A stretch of 64,000 nt of DNA from Singulisphaera acidiphila DSM 18658. Its GTDB lineage: Bacteria; Planctomycetota; Planctomycetia; Isosphaerales; Isosphaeraceae. Below are positions 41,520 through 50,990 of this stretch, in pieces (position 1 is the first letter of the stretch; each line of letters begins with the position of its first letter). A program made the position numbers and the translations under genes. The notes below the pieces were generated by a model that saw only the letters and a list, made by a program, of their open reading frames with translations, was not told the DNA's origin and searched no databases. The stretch covers positions 1,240,001-1,304,000 of the forward strand of contig NC_019892.1 of NCBI RefSeq assembly GCF_000242455.2, read 5' to 3'.

Positions 41520-43526
41520 TCAACTCCGGGCGATGAATTCACCTCCGGAGAGGATGGCGGCCTCGGCCTGATCGGAAGAGAGACCACGGCGGAACTGGGC
41601 GAGCGTCGTTCGGACTTCGCTTGCCGATGGTCGACGGCCGAGGTAGGTCGCGTACCAACTGCTGATGAGTCTGGTGCGTGCCTCTGTGCCCGTGATCAGT
41701 CGGTTGGCCAGGGCGTTGGTGGACCCGCGCGCGACGTTGCGCGTCCCTTGGATGAGTTCAGACCGTCGGGGGGCGCGGCCGAGCAGTTCTTGGTAGAGCG
41801 CCTGAACTACGCCTTGGGGCTTGCCGCCATGACGGGCCGCGTACTCCTGCGAACTGATCAGGCTGGCAAGGAAGACTTCGCGGGACGTGCCGGTGTTCAG
41901 GAGGTTGACCCCGGTCGCAAACTCCGTGGCGTTCGGGAGTCGACCCAGCGAGGTTTGGTAGGCGGCGACGACTTGTTGGGCGTGGCGTTCGGGTGAGGCG
42001 ACCAGGGCGGCGGCGAGTTGCTGCGGAGTGACGCCTTGCGCCAGGGCGAGACTCAAGGTCGACAGGGCGATCGGATTAGGCGGGTGTCCGAAAATGGCGG
42101 TGTACAAGTGCCTTGCATAGGGGGAATCGCCGGTCAGGACGGCTGCTCGACTGACGGCGGAACCGAATGCGTTGATCACCACCGCGCGATACGACGCACC
42201 GATGTCGTCCGCCGAGACACTCGGGATCGTGAACGAGGCGCCGGTCGCTCCGGCGATGTTCGCGCCGTTTCTCTGCCACTGATAGGCCAGCGGGGCCGTA
42301 CCTGTGGCCTCAACCGAAAAGGTTACCGACCCTCCTACGGGGGCCGAGACGCCGGCGGGGTCGCGTGTGACGCTCGGGGCCGACCCCGTCGGCGGGGGTG
42401 TTGCGGTGGATGTGATCTTGGCGAGAACACCGCCGTTCGCGCCGCTGCCGATTGCGAGGTAGTAGAGGCTGCCACCGGGGTCGACCCCGATTGCGACCGG
42501 GAGTGGGGGGAGGCCGGTGGCGAACTCGGTCACGACGCCCGTGCGGGGGTCGAGTTGGTGGATCCAACGTCCACTCAAGTCGGTGAAGAAATAATCACCT
42601 ACTGCGTTCGCGGGGAACTGGGGCGTTGCCGGGTTGTAGAAAGTGCCTCCCGTAATCGCCGTGCCGGGTATGTCATGCTGGTACGCGTAGATCGGCGCGC
42701 GGAATTGGGGGTTGGTGGTTGGGCCTTCGGTTGCCGGCCAGCCGTAATTCGAGCCGGCGATCCCGTCGTCGATTTCCTCCCAGGTGTTCTCTCCCACGTC
42801 GTTGATGAACATCTGGCTTGTGCCGGGCTGGAATGCGAATGAATACGGATTGCGCAGACCGAGCGCCCAGATTGCCCGGTTCTGGCCGGTCGCGGTGTTG
42901 TAGAACGGGTTGTCAGTTGGGATCGTGCCGTCTGAATTGATGCGGAGGATTTTGCCGAGTAGGTTGTCGAGCGACTGCGCGTTGGCTCGATTCGCATTTT
43001 CGCCGACCCCGACGTAGAGCTTCCCATCCGCTCCGAAGTGAATGGCGCCGCCGTTATGGTTGGTCGCCGCGCTCAACGGATTGAGGTCGAGGATCGGCAC
43101 CTCGCTTCCCGGCACGACGACATCGCCGTTGGCGGTGAACCGGCTCACCCGATTGTGGGCAGGAGAACCGGGCACCGTGTAGTAGGCATAGACATAGTGG
43201 TTGGTGGCAAACTGTGGGTCGAACGCCATGCCCAGAAGCCCGCGCTCGCCGTTGGAGTCCACGTTCAGGCTGAGGAACGGTGTGGCGAGCAACTGGCCGT
43301 TTTTGACGACCCGAATTTGCCCCCCCTGCTCTGCGATGAAGATTCGGCCGTCAGGGGCGAACTCGAACGTCGTCGGCCGGCTCAGGCCGGCCGCGACGGG
43401 TGTCTCGACGAATCCAGGGGGAAGCGTCGTCAGCAGGCTCCGGTCTTCGAGGCCGTCGCCGGCCGGGCGGAAAACGTGGCGTGACGCGGTCCGCGTCTTC
43501 CTGAGTCCAAGGTCTTTCCACGACAT
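41520..43526 (-). CDS. Secreted PQQ-type glucose/sorbosone dehydrogenase with Ig-like and DUF4214 domains
   Basis: 668 aa from MSWKDLGLRKTRTASRHVFR; GDGLEDRSLLTTLPPGF is the planctomycete LEDR export motif. Residues about 40-370 form a six-bladed beta-propeller of the GSDH family: GRIFIAEQGGQIRVVKNGQL, GERGLLGMAFDPQFATNHYV, TNHNGGAIHFGADGKLYVGV and NPYSFAFQPGTSQMFINDVG. An Ig-like domain follows (GGSVTFSVEATGTAPLAYQW). The C-terminal 200 residues hold three or four DUF4214 repeats (VVAAYQTSLGRLPNATEFAT, VQALYQELLGRAPRRSELIQ, SSWYATYLGRRPSASEVRTT). Probably cell-surface sugar oxidation. The ATG at 43526 was chosen over a TTG at 43544. Confidence 0.87.
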   Translation of the reverse strand: MSWKDLGLRKTRTASRHVFRPAGDGLEDRSLLTTLPPGFVETPVAAGLSRPTTFEFAPDGRIFIAEQGGQIRVVKNGQLLATPFLSLNVDSNGERGLLGMAFDPQFATNHYVYAYYTVPGSPAHNRVSRFTANGDVVVPGSEVPILDLNPLSAATNHNGGAIHFGADGKLYVGVGENANRANAQSLDNLLGKILRINSDGTIPTDNPFYNTATGQNRAIWALGLRNPYSFAFQPGTSQMFINDVGENTWEEIDDGIAGSNYGWPATEGPTTNPQFRAPIYAYQHDIPGTAITGGTFYNPATPQFPANAVGDYFFTDLSGRWIHQLDPRTGVVTEFATGLPPLPVAIGVDPGGSLYYLAIGSGANGGVLAKITSTATPPPTGSAPSVTRDPAGVSAPVGGSVTFSVEATGTAPLAYQWQRNGANIAGATGASFTIPSVSADDIGASYRAVVINAFGSAVSRAAVLTGDSPYARHLYTAIFGHPPNPIALSTLSLALAQGVTPQQLAAALVASPERHAQQVVAAYQTSLGRLPNATEFATGVNLLNTGTSREVFLASLISSQEYAARHGGKPQGVVQALYQELLGRAPRRSELIQGTRNVARGSTNALANRLITGTEARTRLISSWYATYLGRRPSASEVRTTLAQFRRGLSSDQAEAAILSGGEFIARS

Positions 43527-43697
43527 GAGAGAATGTCTCCACAACCGTGGAAAGACAATGCGGTCCCTCGCGGCCTCTCCACAGGGGGGTAATCAGTCGG
43601 GGGCGAGGTGAAACTTCAGCTTATGCAAATGGAATACCCCAGGCTGCTGAGTTCGCCACCTTTTCTTGAGCAGACGGAGTCACCATCTTCACACGCT

Positions 43698-44156
43698 TCA
43701 GGGAGCCGTCGGATGCTCACTGAGGTAGTTCTCGACCAGAAGCCGCAACCCTCCTTCGACCTCCAGGCCGATTCCTCGCGCCTTGGCGACGACCTCGTCG
43801 GCCTTCCAACCGAGGGCTTTTGCCTGGTGGAGCAAGACCAAGGCGGCGGCCCGAGGTCCCTTCCGGCAATGAACCAGGACTTTTCCCGAGCCGGTGTGCT
43901 GGTCGATGAATTCGCAGACCGACTCCACACCCTGCGCCGTCAGAGGACCGCCACCGACACCATTATGCAGATAGCCGAGGCCCAGCGCGCGGACCTTCTC
44001 TCCCTCGGCTGTCGTGCTCAGCGGTTGCTCCGGCTCGCCGTCGTTCCGAAGATTCACGATCCCCACATATCCGTCGTCTTTCAGCCTCTGCAAATCGGTC
44101 TCACCCGGCTGATCGCCGATCGCGATCGTGGCCGTGATCTGTCGCTTGACATTCAT
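43698..44156 (-). CDS. DUF442/Blh-type phosphatase-like protein
   Basis: 152 aa from MNVKRQITATIAIGDQPGET. The fold resembles dual-specificity phosphatases: LQRLKDDGYVGIVNLRNDGE, then the P-loop VLVHCRKGPRAAALVLLHQA with catalytic Cys and Arg (C-x4-R, the DUF442 spacing) and an upstream acidic loop. The family includes the domain fused to Blh sulfur dioxygenase-like proteins. No signal peptide. The ATG at 44156 was preferred over 44222. It is divergent from the TetR gene. Confidence 0.8.
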   Translation of the reverse strand: MNVKRQITATIAIGDQPGETDLQRLKDDGYVGIVNLRNDGEPEQPLSTTAEGEKVRALGLGYLHNGVGGGPLTAQGVESVCEFIDQHTGSGKVLVHCRKGPRAAALVLLHQAKALGWKADEVVAKARGIGLEVEGGLRLLVENYLSEHPTAP

Positions 44157-44307
44157 CGCATTCACTCTCCCCGCCTGGCTTCTCTCCCAAAGGGAGCAGG
44201 GTCCGGATGGCCCGCCCCCCAAAAAGAGGTTAGCGACCCCGCCGCTCCAGGGCCAGAGATCGCATGAGAATCCGGCTTGACGGTTTCCGACCTTCTTCTA
44301 TGATACC

Positions 44308-44319
44308 TACCGTTCGGTA
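44308..44319. promoter_or_regulatory. Probable TetR operator
   Basis: TACCG-TT-CGGTA, a perfect 5+2+5 palindrome, extended on the left by a further ATACC. It lies 50 bp before the TetR start in the DUF442/TetR divergent region, typical for autorepression. Confidence 0.6.
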
Positions 44320-44368
44320 TAGAGAGTGGGAAGCTGAGTCGACGATAAAAAAAAGGGAATCGAACCTG

Positions 44369-44989
44369 ATGACACCAGCGTCGGTCAAGCCTGGGACAAG
44401 TGATGTTGCGCGGCACATTGCCCGCGTGGCTGCGCATCTGTTTGCGACCCAGGGGTATGACGCGACATCGGTTCGCGCGATTGTCGAGGCGGCGGGGGTG
44501 ACGAAGCCGACGCTCTACTACCACTACGGGAGTAAGGAAGGGCTTGCCCAGGCCTTGGTGATCGTCCCGATGTCCAGTCTCAACCAGGAGTTGAGGACGA
44601 TCCTGGAGTCGGTGAGCGACCCGGTGGAAATGCTCGAGCGGATGTTCGAGGCCCATTTTGCCTGGTGCCGTGAGGATCCCAATCGCAGCCGGTTTATCTT
44701 CGCCTTGTTCTTCGGGCCGCTGGCCAACGGGCTGATGGCGGAGATGGAGAAGTTCAAGGGGGGGATGAACTGCGTGATGACCGAGATCGTCGAGTACGCG
44801 GCGCGTAGGGGGATTGTCGACCCGGATCGGGTCGAGGCCTTCGAGACCGCTTGCCGGGCGTTGATAATCGTCTCGATCATGGACTTCCTCTACAAGCAGA
44901 GGGATCTGGGGCCCGGGCTGGCGGAACGCCTGGTGAGGGATCTTCTGGGTGGTTTTCGAAAGCCGGGAGGCCCGGCGAGGAGTCATTGA
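44369..44989 (+). CDS. TetR-family transcriptional repressor of the efflux operon
   Basis: 206 aa from MTPASVKPGTSDVARHIARV. The DNA-binding domain has AAHLFATQGYDATSVRAIVE, then AAGVTKPTLYYHYGSKEGLA, a textbook TetR helix-turn-helix. The C-terminal ligand domain is helical (PVEMLERMFEAHFAWCREDP, RALIIVSIMDFLYKQRDLGP). It ends 2 bp before the adaptor gene, so it is cotranscribed with the pump it presumably controls. The start at 44369 follows the palindromic operator; the upstream ATG at 44264 would put the operator inside the coding region. Confidence 0.9.
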   Translation: MTPASVKPGTSDVARHIARVAAHLFATQGYDATSVRAIVEAAGVTKPTLYYHYGSKEGLAQALVIVPMSSLNQELRTILESVSDPVEMLERMFEAHFAWCREDPNRSRFIFALFFGPLANGLMAEMEKFKGGMNCVMTEIVEYAARRGIVDPDRVEAFETACRALIIVSIMDFLYKQRDLGPGLAERLVRDLLGGFRKPGGPARSH

Positions 44990-44991
44990 CA

Positions 44992-46314
44992 ATGGTGGTG
45001 AGTCGCTGGTTGTTCGCGATGGGATGGAGCGGCGCGGCGTCTCTGGCACTGGCCATGGCGGGTTGCGGCCACTCTGCGGTGGAGTCCAAGGCCAAGGCCG
45101 AGACGGCTCCCAAGCCGGTTCCGGTGACGGTCGCCCCGGTGGAACTCCGGCCGGTCGAGCGGACTGTGGAAGTGGTCGGGACGCTCAACGGTTGGGAGGA
45201 CGTCACGGTCGGCTGCAAGATCCAGGGGCGAGTCCTCAAGGTGCATCACGATATGGGCGACCGGGTCAAGCCGGGCGAACTGCTCGTCGAGCTCGACCCT
45301 GTGGACGCCAATCTGGCGGTCCAGCAAGCCCAACGCCAGTTTCAGGCCGAACTGGCCAAGCTCGGCCTGAAAGACCTGCCCACGAAGGAGTTCGACGTCA
45401 CTGCGCTTCCGGCGGTCATCCAGGCGAAAGTGGCTCTCGATCGGGCCAAGCAAAATGTGGCTCGGGAACGGTCGCTGAACCGTCGGGGCGCGGGGGCCCA
45501 GCAAGACCTTCAGAATGCCGAGAACGACGAGCAAGGGGCCACGGCCGCATTGGCCAATGCGGTCCTGACCGCCCAAGCGACTCTGGCCAACGCACGGGCC
45601 ACCCGCGCGGCGGTCGACGTGTCCATGCAGGCCAAGCTTGATACCGAGATTCGTGCCCCACACCCGTATGCGTTGCCGGCCGGCGTCACCGGAGAGATCG
45701 AGTACGCCGTGGTGAAACGGTCGGTGGCCGAAGGGAAGATGCTCAAGTCGGGGGATCCCATCATTCAACTCGTGATCGAGACCCCCCTGCGGCTCTGGGC
45801 CAACGTCCCCGAACGCCACTGCGGCGAGATCGTGGTCGGGCAGGCGGTCCGGGTCAACGTCGCGTCGCACGCGGGCATGACCTTCGACGGAACCGTCGCA
45901 CGAATCAACCCGTCGGTCGACTCGGTCAGTCGGACGTTTCAGGTGGAGGTTTTGGTCCCCAACAACCGTGGCCTGTTGCGTCCCGGTGGTTTTGCCAAGG
46001 CCTCGATCCTGACCGATCGGAGTGCAACCGCCTCGATCGTGCCGATCGAGTCGGTCGTCAAGTACGCGGGAGTGACCAAGCTCTTCGTCGTCGAGGCGGG
46101 GAAAGCCCGGTCGATCAACGTGGAGACCGGGCAAGAGGGCCTGGGATGGATCGAGGTCACCGGCGAACTCGCCAAGAATGCCGAGGTGGTCACCACCGGC
46201 CAGACGCAACTGGCCGATGAGACCGCTGTGATCGTCCGGAAGCCCGAGCCTGAATCGCCCGCTCCGGTCGTTTCCACCGCCAAGGCCGGCACTCCCGATG
46301 AATCGAAAAAATGA
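44992..46314 (+). CDS. RND efflux periplasmic adaptor lipoprotein
   Basis: 440 aa from MVVSRWLFAMGWSGAASLAL with lipobox AMAGC, so it is anchored by a lipid. Adaptor domains are in order: lipoyl half-motif GCKIQGRVLKVHHDMGDRVK, coiled-coil (LAVQQAQRQFQAELAKLGLK to ANARATRAAVDVSMQAKLDT), second lipoyl half (EIRAPHPYALPAGVTGEIEY), beta-barrel (LWANVPERHCGEIVVGQAVR) and membrane-proximal domain (TGELAKNAEVVTTGQTQLAD). GAGGAG lies 9 nt before the ATG. It pairs with the RND pump 216 bp downstream. Confidence 0.92.
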   Translation: MVVSRWLFAMGWSGAASLALAMAGCGHSAVESKAKAETAPKPVPVTVAPVELRPVERTVEVVGTLNGWEDVTVGCKIQGRVLKVHHDMGDRVKPGELLVELDPVDANLAVQQAQRQFQAELAKLGLKDLPTKEFDVTALPAVIQAKVALDRAKQNVARERSLNRRGAGAQQDLQNAENDEQGATAALANAVLTAQATLANARATRAAVDVSMQAKLDTEIRAPHPYALPAGVTGEIEYAVVKRSVAEGKMLKSGDPIIQLVIETPLRLWANVPERHCGEIVVGQAVRVNVASHAGMTFDGTVARINPSVDSVSRTFQVEVLVPNNRGLLRPGGFAKASILTDRSATASIVPIESVVKYAGVTKLFVVEAGKARSINVETGQEGLGWIEVTGELAKNAEVVTTGQTQLADETAVIVRKPEPESPAPVVSTAKAGTPDESKK

Positions 46315-46530
46315 GAATGCACTGATTTTGAGACAGGGGATGGTCCCGAGCTCCTTGGTCCATCCTCGGTTTTGTCTTTTGTCGGTCGCTCGGCATTTCC
46401 AAGAGGTCGATCAGGGCCGCGAGGCGGACGTTTTTCCGCCACGCTACGCTCCACCGATGATCACTCGTTCTTTGGTCCCTGGCCGAGAGGCAGGAAGTCT
46501 CGGGTTCACCTTCAGGATTAGGTCGTTCCT

Positions 46531-49500
46531 ATGACCATTTCCGATATCTGTATCAAACGTCCGGTCTTTACCTGGGTCCTGATCGCAGTCCCGGTCGTGC
46601 TTGGCCTGGTCTCCTACGGCCGACTTGGAGTCGACCTGTTCCCCGACGTTGACTTCCCGGTCTGTACGGTCACGACCGTGCTGCCGGGGGCGGGGGTCGA
46701 GGAGATGGAGACCTCGGTCACCAAGCCGATCGAAGACATCATCAACACGGTTAGCGGAATCGAGGAGCTGCGGTCGACCACCATGGAAGGGGTCTCGACC
46801 ATCACGGTCCAGTTCGACCTCTCCAAGAACGGCAACGTGGGCACCCAGGAGGTTCGCGACAAGGTCAACACGATCCTGGCCGACCTCCCCGACGGGACCG
46901 AGGCACCGATCATCGACAAGTTCGACACCGGCTCGATGCCCGTGCTGACGATCGCCGTTTCTGGCCGACGCGACTTCCGCGAGGTGACCGAGATCGCGCG
47001 AAAGCGCATCAAGGAGCGGCTCGAAACGGTCAACGGCGTCGGTGCGGTCACCTTGGTCGGTGGCCGGGTTCGGGCGATGAACGTCGTGGTCGATACCGAT
47101 AAGCTCGCCGGTTTTGGACTCTCGGTCGAAGAGGTCCGGATGGCGCTGATCAGGCAGAACCTCGAGGTTCCTGGCGGTCGCGTGGACCAAGGGCCGCGCG
47201 AGCTCGTGCTCCGAACGCTCGGCCGGCTCAATACGGCGGCCGAGTTCAACGGCCTGATCATCGCCAACCGCAACGGTTTTCCGGTCCGGGTCCGCGACAT
47301 CGGCCACGCGGAGGACTCCTACGAGGAACCGCGGACCTTGGCTCGGCTCGATGGCTTGAGCGCGGTCAGCTTGGTTGTTCAGAAGCAGTCGGGCAGTAAT
47401 ACCGTGAAGGTTTCCGAAGACGTCAAGTCTCGGCTCGAGACCCTGCGCGAGTCTCTGCCCGCCGACATTGTGACCGAGATCATTCGAGATCAATCTCGAT
47501 TCGTCAAGAAGTCGATTGAGGAAGTGAAGTTTCACTTGCTTCTGGCCGGCGTCCTGGTGTCGGCGACGATCCTGCTTTTCATTCGCGACTGGCGGACGAC
47601 CGTGATCGCCACGATGGCGATTCCCACGTCGATCATCCCGACGTTCATGTTCATGAGCTACATGGGGTTCACGCTTAACAACATCACGATGCTCGGGTTG
47701 ATCCTGGCGATCGGGATCGTGATCGACGACGCGGTGGTAGTGCACGAGAACATTTTTCGGCATATGGAAGAAGACGGGATGGACGCGATGGAGGCGTCGC
47801 GGATCGGCACGCGTGAGATTGCGTTGCCGGTGTTGGCGACGAGTCTCTCCTTGATCGTGATCTTCGTGCCGATCGCCTTCATGGGGGGGATCATCGGCCG
47901 TTTCTTCTCGAGCTTCGGACTGACGGTCGCCTTCGCGGTGGCGATGAGTCTGTTCGTCTCGTTCACCTTGACCCCGATGCTGTGCAGCCGGTTCCTCAAA
48001 CTTGACCCGAGCGAGGCGGGGCATGGCGGCAGCAAGTCGGGGTTCATCTACCGACTGGTCGACGGCAGCTACGGGAGTGTGCTTCGCGGCGCCCTTCGAT
48101 TCAAGCCGTTGGTGGTCGTGATGGCCTTCGCCGTGATCGTCAGCACGGTCCCGATCGGCAAGATCATGGGGATGTCGCTGATTCCTCGCGACGACCAGAG
48201 CGAATATGAGGTCACGATCACGACGCCCGAGGGGTACAGCCTGGAGCGGACGAATCGGATCTGCAACGAGCTGGAAGGCCGGCTCCGCAAGCTCCAGGGG
48301 ACCAAGCACCTGTTTACGACGATCGGTCAGTCGAGCGGTGGGCGGGTGGTCAAGGGCCAGGGGGATGTGACTCGCGCCACGATTTATGTCAGCATGGAGG
48401 ACCTTGAGGAACGCGAGTACACCCAGTTCGCGGTCCAGCAGGAAGCGCGGGAGATGCTGGTGGATTACCCCGACCTTCGCGCCAGCGTCAACGACGTCTC
48501 GGCGTTTCAGGGGGGGCGACGCCCGCAAACGTTCCAGGTCAACCTGGCGGGGCCTGACCTTACGCAACTTTCTAAGTATGCGGATGAGCTTATGAGGAAG
48601 CTCAAGGAGAAGCCCGGCCTTGTCGACATCGACACGTCGATCTCGCTACGAAAGCCCGAGGTTCAGGTGATCGTCGATCGCGAGCGGGCGAGTGACCTGG
48701 GGATTCCGGTCGGAACGATCGCCGACACCCTGCGAGTTCTGGTTGGTGGGATGCCGATCTCGAAGTTCCGCGACGGCGATGAACAGTACGACGTCTGGCT
48801 TCGGGCCGAGGCGTCCGAACGCTCCTCGTCGGCCAACCTCTACCATTTGAAACTCCCTTCGACGACTGCCGGGCTGGTCAACCTTTCGAGCCTGGCGAAA
48901 CTGGTCGACGAACGCGGGCCGACCGAGATCGAACGCTTGACCCGCGAGCGGATCGTCACCGTCCTGGGTAATCCCGAAGGGATCCCCCTGGGTGAGGCCG
49001 TCTCTCGCGCAGACGCGATCCTCAAGGAAATGAATATGCCCAAGCAGTATTCCTATGTCTTCTCCGGCCAGGCGAAGACGATGGGAGAGACCGGGTACTA
49101 CTTCATGATCGCGTTCGGGCTCTCGATTTTGTTCATGTACATGATCCTGTCGGCCCAGTTCGAGAGCTGGACGCAGCCGATCTCGATCCTGATGGCGCTG
49201 CCGGTGACGGTGCCCTTCGGCCTGCTTTCGTTGGTCCTCTTCCGCACGCCGATGGATATCTATGCGATGTTCGGCCTGTTCATGCTGGTCGGCATCGTCA
49301 AGAAGAATGGCATTCTCCAGGTGGATGCCACCAACCAACTTCGCGATAAGGGCGTCCCCCGCCGCGAGGCGATCATCGAAGCCAATCACACCCGGCTTCG
49401 CCCGATCCTCATGACGACCGTCATGCTCGTCGCTGCGATGGTCCCGATTGCACTCGGCCAAGGACCAGGGGCTGGTGCCCGTGCCAGCATGGCCAAGGTG

Positions 49501-49695
49501 ATCATCGGCGGGCAGATGCTCTCCCTACTCCTCGCCCTCCTGGTTACGCCTGTTTTTTATGAGATTATCGATATGTGGGTGAACTTCACCAAGCGGATCG
49601 GGATCCGGTTCTCGGTGCAGACGAGCCCGGTTCCACGCCCCCACACAGGCGAGACTTCCACCGAAAGACGAGAGGCTTCAGAAACGTACGCTTGA
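46531..49695 (+). CDS. RND efflux transporter, HAE1/AcrB type
   Basis: 1054 aa, full length with 12 membrane helices. The N-terminus MTISDICIKRPVFTWVLIAV is typical. The proton-relay aspartates are in TM4, ILAIGIVIDDAVVVHENIFR. Porter domains contain PDVDFPVCTVTTVLPGAGVE and VNGVGAVTLVGGRVRAMNVV. The C-terminal TM11-12 region includes GIVKKNGILQVDATNQLRDK and TTVMLVAAMVPIALGQGPGA. With the upstream adaptor and TetR it forms a three-gene multidrug-type operon. No outer-membrane channel gene follows. Confidence 0.95.
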   Translation: MTISDICIKRPVFTWVLIAVPVVLGLVSYGRLGVDLFPDVDFPVCTVTTVLPGAGVEEMETSVTKPIEDIINTVSGIEELRSTTMEGVSTITVQFDLSKNGNVGTQEVRDKVNTILADLPDGTEAPIIDKFDTGSMPVLTIAVSGRRDFREVTEIARKRIKERLETVNGVGAVTLVGGRVRAMNVVVDTDKLAGFGLSVEEVRMALIRQNLEVPGGRVDQGPRELVLRTLGRLNTAAEFNGLIIANRNGFPVRVRDIGHAEDSYEEPRTLARLDGLSAVSLVVQKQSGSNTVKVSEDVKSRLETLRESLPADIVTEIIRDQSRFVKKSIEEVKFHLLLAGVLVSATILLFIRDWRTTVIATMAIPTSIIPTFMFMSYMGFTLNNITMLGLILAIGIVIDDAVVVHENIFRHMEEDGMDAMEASRIGTREIALPVLATSLSLIVIFVPIAFMGGIIGRFFSSFGLTVAFAVAMSLFVSFTLTPMLCSRFLKLDPSEAGHGGSKSGFIYRLVDGSYGSVLRGALRFKPLVVVMAFAVIVSTVPIGKIMGMSLIPRDDQSEYEVTITTPEGYSLERTNRICNELEGRLRKLQGTKHLFTTIGQSSGGRVVKGQGDVTRATIYVSMEDLEEREYTQFAVQQEAREMLVDYPDLRASVNDVSAFQGGRRPQTFQVNLAGPDLTQLSKYADELMRKLKEKPGLVDIDTSISLRKPEVQVIVDRERASDLGIPVGTIADTLRVLVGGMPISKFRDGDEQYDVWLRAEASERSSSANLYHLKLPSTTAGLVNLSSLAKLVDERGPTEIERLTRERIVTVLGNPEGIPLGEAVSRADAILKEMNMPKQYSYVFSGQAKTMGETGYYFMIAFGLSILFMYMILSAQFESWTQPISILMALPVTVPFGLLSLVLFRTPMDIYAMFGLFMLVGIVKKNGILQVDATNQLRDKGVPRREAIIEANHTRLRPILMTTVMLVAAMVPIALGQGPGAGARASMAKVIIGGQMLSLLLALLVTPVFYEIIDMWVNFTKRIGIRFSVQTSPVPRPHTGETSTERREASETYA

Positions 49696-49719
49696 CCAAT
49701 CACGCGTGTCAAGAATTGA

Positions 49720-49759
49720 CGGGGGGAGTGATCCAGCATCGATCACTCCTCCCGTTTTC
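49720..49759 (+). terminator. Intrinsic terminator of the efflux operon
   Basis: 14-bp stem (49720-49733 with 49741-49754, one mismatch), 7-nt loop, then TTTTCT. It lies 25 bp after the RND stop. Confidence 0.8.
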
Positions 49760-50255
49760 TCTTTCTCGGGTTTGCGCCGAGACTTCTTTTACTTGCGCCA
49801 ACCTGACCATCCCGATCCAGGCTCCGTGATTGTGTCTGCGATTTGCGGCTTATGTCGCGTACAAGTTTGGGGCAGCGACAAGGTCAAGGTGACCTCTACG
49901 CATGAAGTCTCCCGAATAACCACTGGAGAGGTTCGTGCCAGGGACAATTTCCGCAAATGACCGTAAAATCAAAGACATATTGTGCGGGTTAGTGAATTTG
50001 GTATGCCTGTGTTGTCGATGCAGAAGCTCAATCGGTATTGCCAAGAGATTGGCATTCGTTGATTTTAAGTCAGGCACCTCGGCCGGTTGAGTCTGGTCAA
50101 TCCGTTGGGAGAACCGAAGTCGTTGGCCCACAACGATTGGGTACGTGCAATTTTGCAATGATCCAACGACTTTCGGTTTCGGCGAGTTTGCCGTTAATTG
50201 CCGTCAAGGGGGGGATACTGCGCATAAAGCATGGTCCGTTTGGAGCAGGCCACTG
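49760..50255. other. No gene seen
   Basis: 496 bp between the efflux operon terminator and the stop of the leftward GH25 gene. Only short frames without conserved features; base composition is less GC-rich than the surrounding genes. Confidence 0.5.
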
Positions 50256-50990
50256 TTATGGTATTCGCAAGTTGTTGATGTTCGGGTAACTCCCTGCGTT
50301 CCGGAAATAATCGCGGTCTACGTTTCCCGAGACTCCCGGCACTGCCCCCGAACTTGTGTACTGCCAGAAAGCCCAGCCCACGCCCGACCAGGCCTGAGGG
50401 GTTAGCGCTGTCGTTTGTGCCTCGGTCACGTAGGCAGCCAGCCACAGCGGGCAATTCAGGTTGTTGTTGGGGTTCCCGACGTTATCACGCCAGAAATAAA
50501 AGCCCGTGTAGATGATGCAAGGCCGGCCTGTGATCGCCAAGACTCGAGCGACGAAGGCCTGGGTCCAGGAGAAAACATAGGCTGGTGTTTGTCCGTCTGT
50601 CGTTTCGAGGTCGAGAACCAGTTGCAGCAGACCCGAAAAGCTTCCGCCATTGGCGTTGTAGACGACGCTCGTGAAGTAGTTGGCCTGGGCGACCGGATCG
50701 AGCCCAGGACGGGCAAAGTGGTACGCGCCTGGGATGATGCCGACTTGCTTCATCCCGGCAATATTCTGGTTGACGTACGGGTCGGTGTAGCCGGTTCCCT
50801 CGGTGGCTTTGGTGATTGCGAATGTGGTTCCGGCGCTTTGCACGGACGACCAGTTGATACCCCCCTGGTAATGCGATACGTCAATCCCGGCGAGGTGTGC
50901 CGCCTCGACCTCCGGCACCATCAGGAAACTGCCGAAGAGGATCAGTTGTGGACCCGCCAGCCAACGGAGAATTCGTTTGCTTGTGACCAT
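50256..50990 (-). CDS. Secreted GH25 lysozyme (N-acetylmuramidase)
   Basis: 244 aa. Signal peptide MVTSKRILRWLAGPQLILFG to PEVEAAH. GH25 core: AGIDVSHYQGGINWSSVQ with catalytic-site Asp37, ITKATEGTGYTDPYVNQNIA, IPGAYHFARPGLDP and the acidic pair LVLDLETTDG (Asp127, Glu129), then IYTGFYFWRDNVG and a C-terminal WAFWQYTSSGAVPGVSGNVD. It cleaves the glycan chain of peptidoglycan. It stands alone between two gene-free stretches, which together with its composition suggests acquisition. Role in self wall turnover or attack on other bacteria cannot be told. Confidence 0.92.
   Translation of the reverse strand: MVTSKRILRWLAGPQLILFGSFLMVPEVEAAHLAGIDVSHYQGGINWSSVQSAGTTFAITKATEGTGYTDPYVNQNIAGMKQVGIIPGAYHFARPGLDPVAQANYFTSVVYNANGGSFSGLLQLVLDLETTDGQTPAYVFSWTQAFVARVLAITGRPCIIYTGFYFWRDNVGNPNNNLNCPLWLAAYVTEAQTTALTPQAWSGVGWAFWQYTSSGAVPGVSGNVDRDYFRNAGSYPNINNLRIP

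Noticed and set aside
46338..46380. Possible attenuator between the adaptor and RND genes
   Set aside because: Only about six pairs (GGATGG with CCATCC) and a loose T-rich tail; too weak to list as a terminator.
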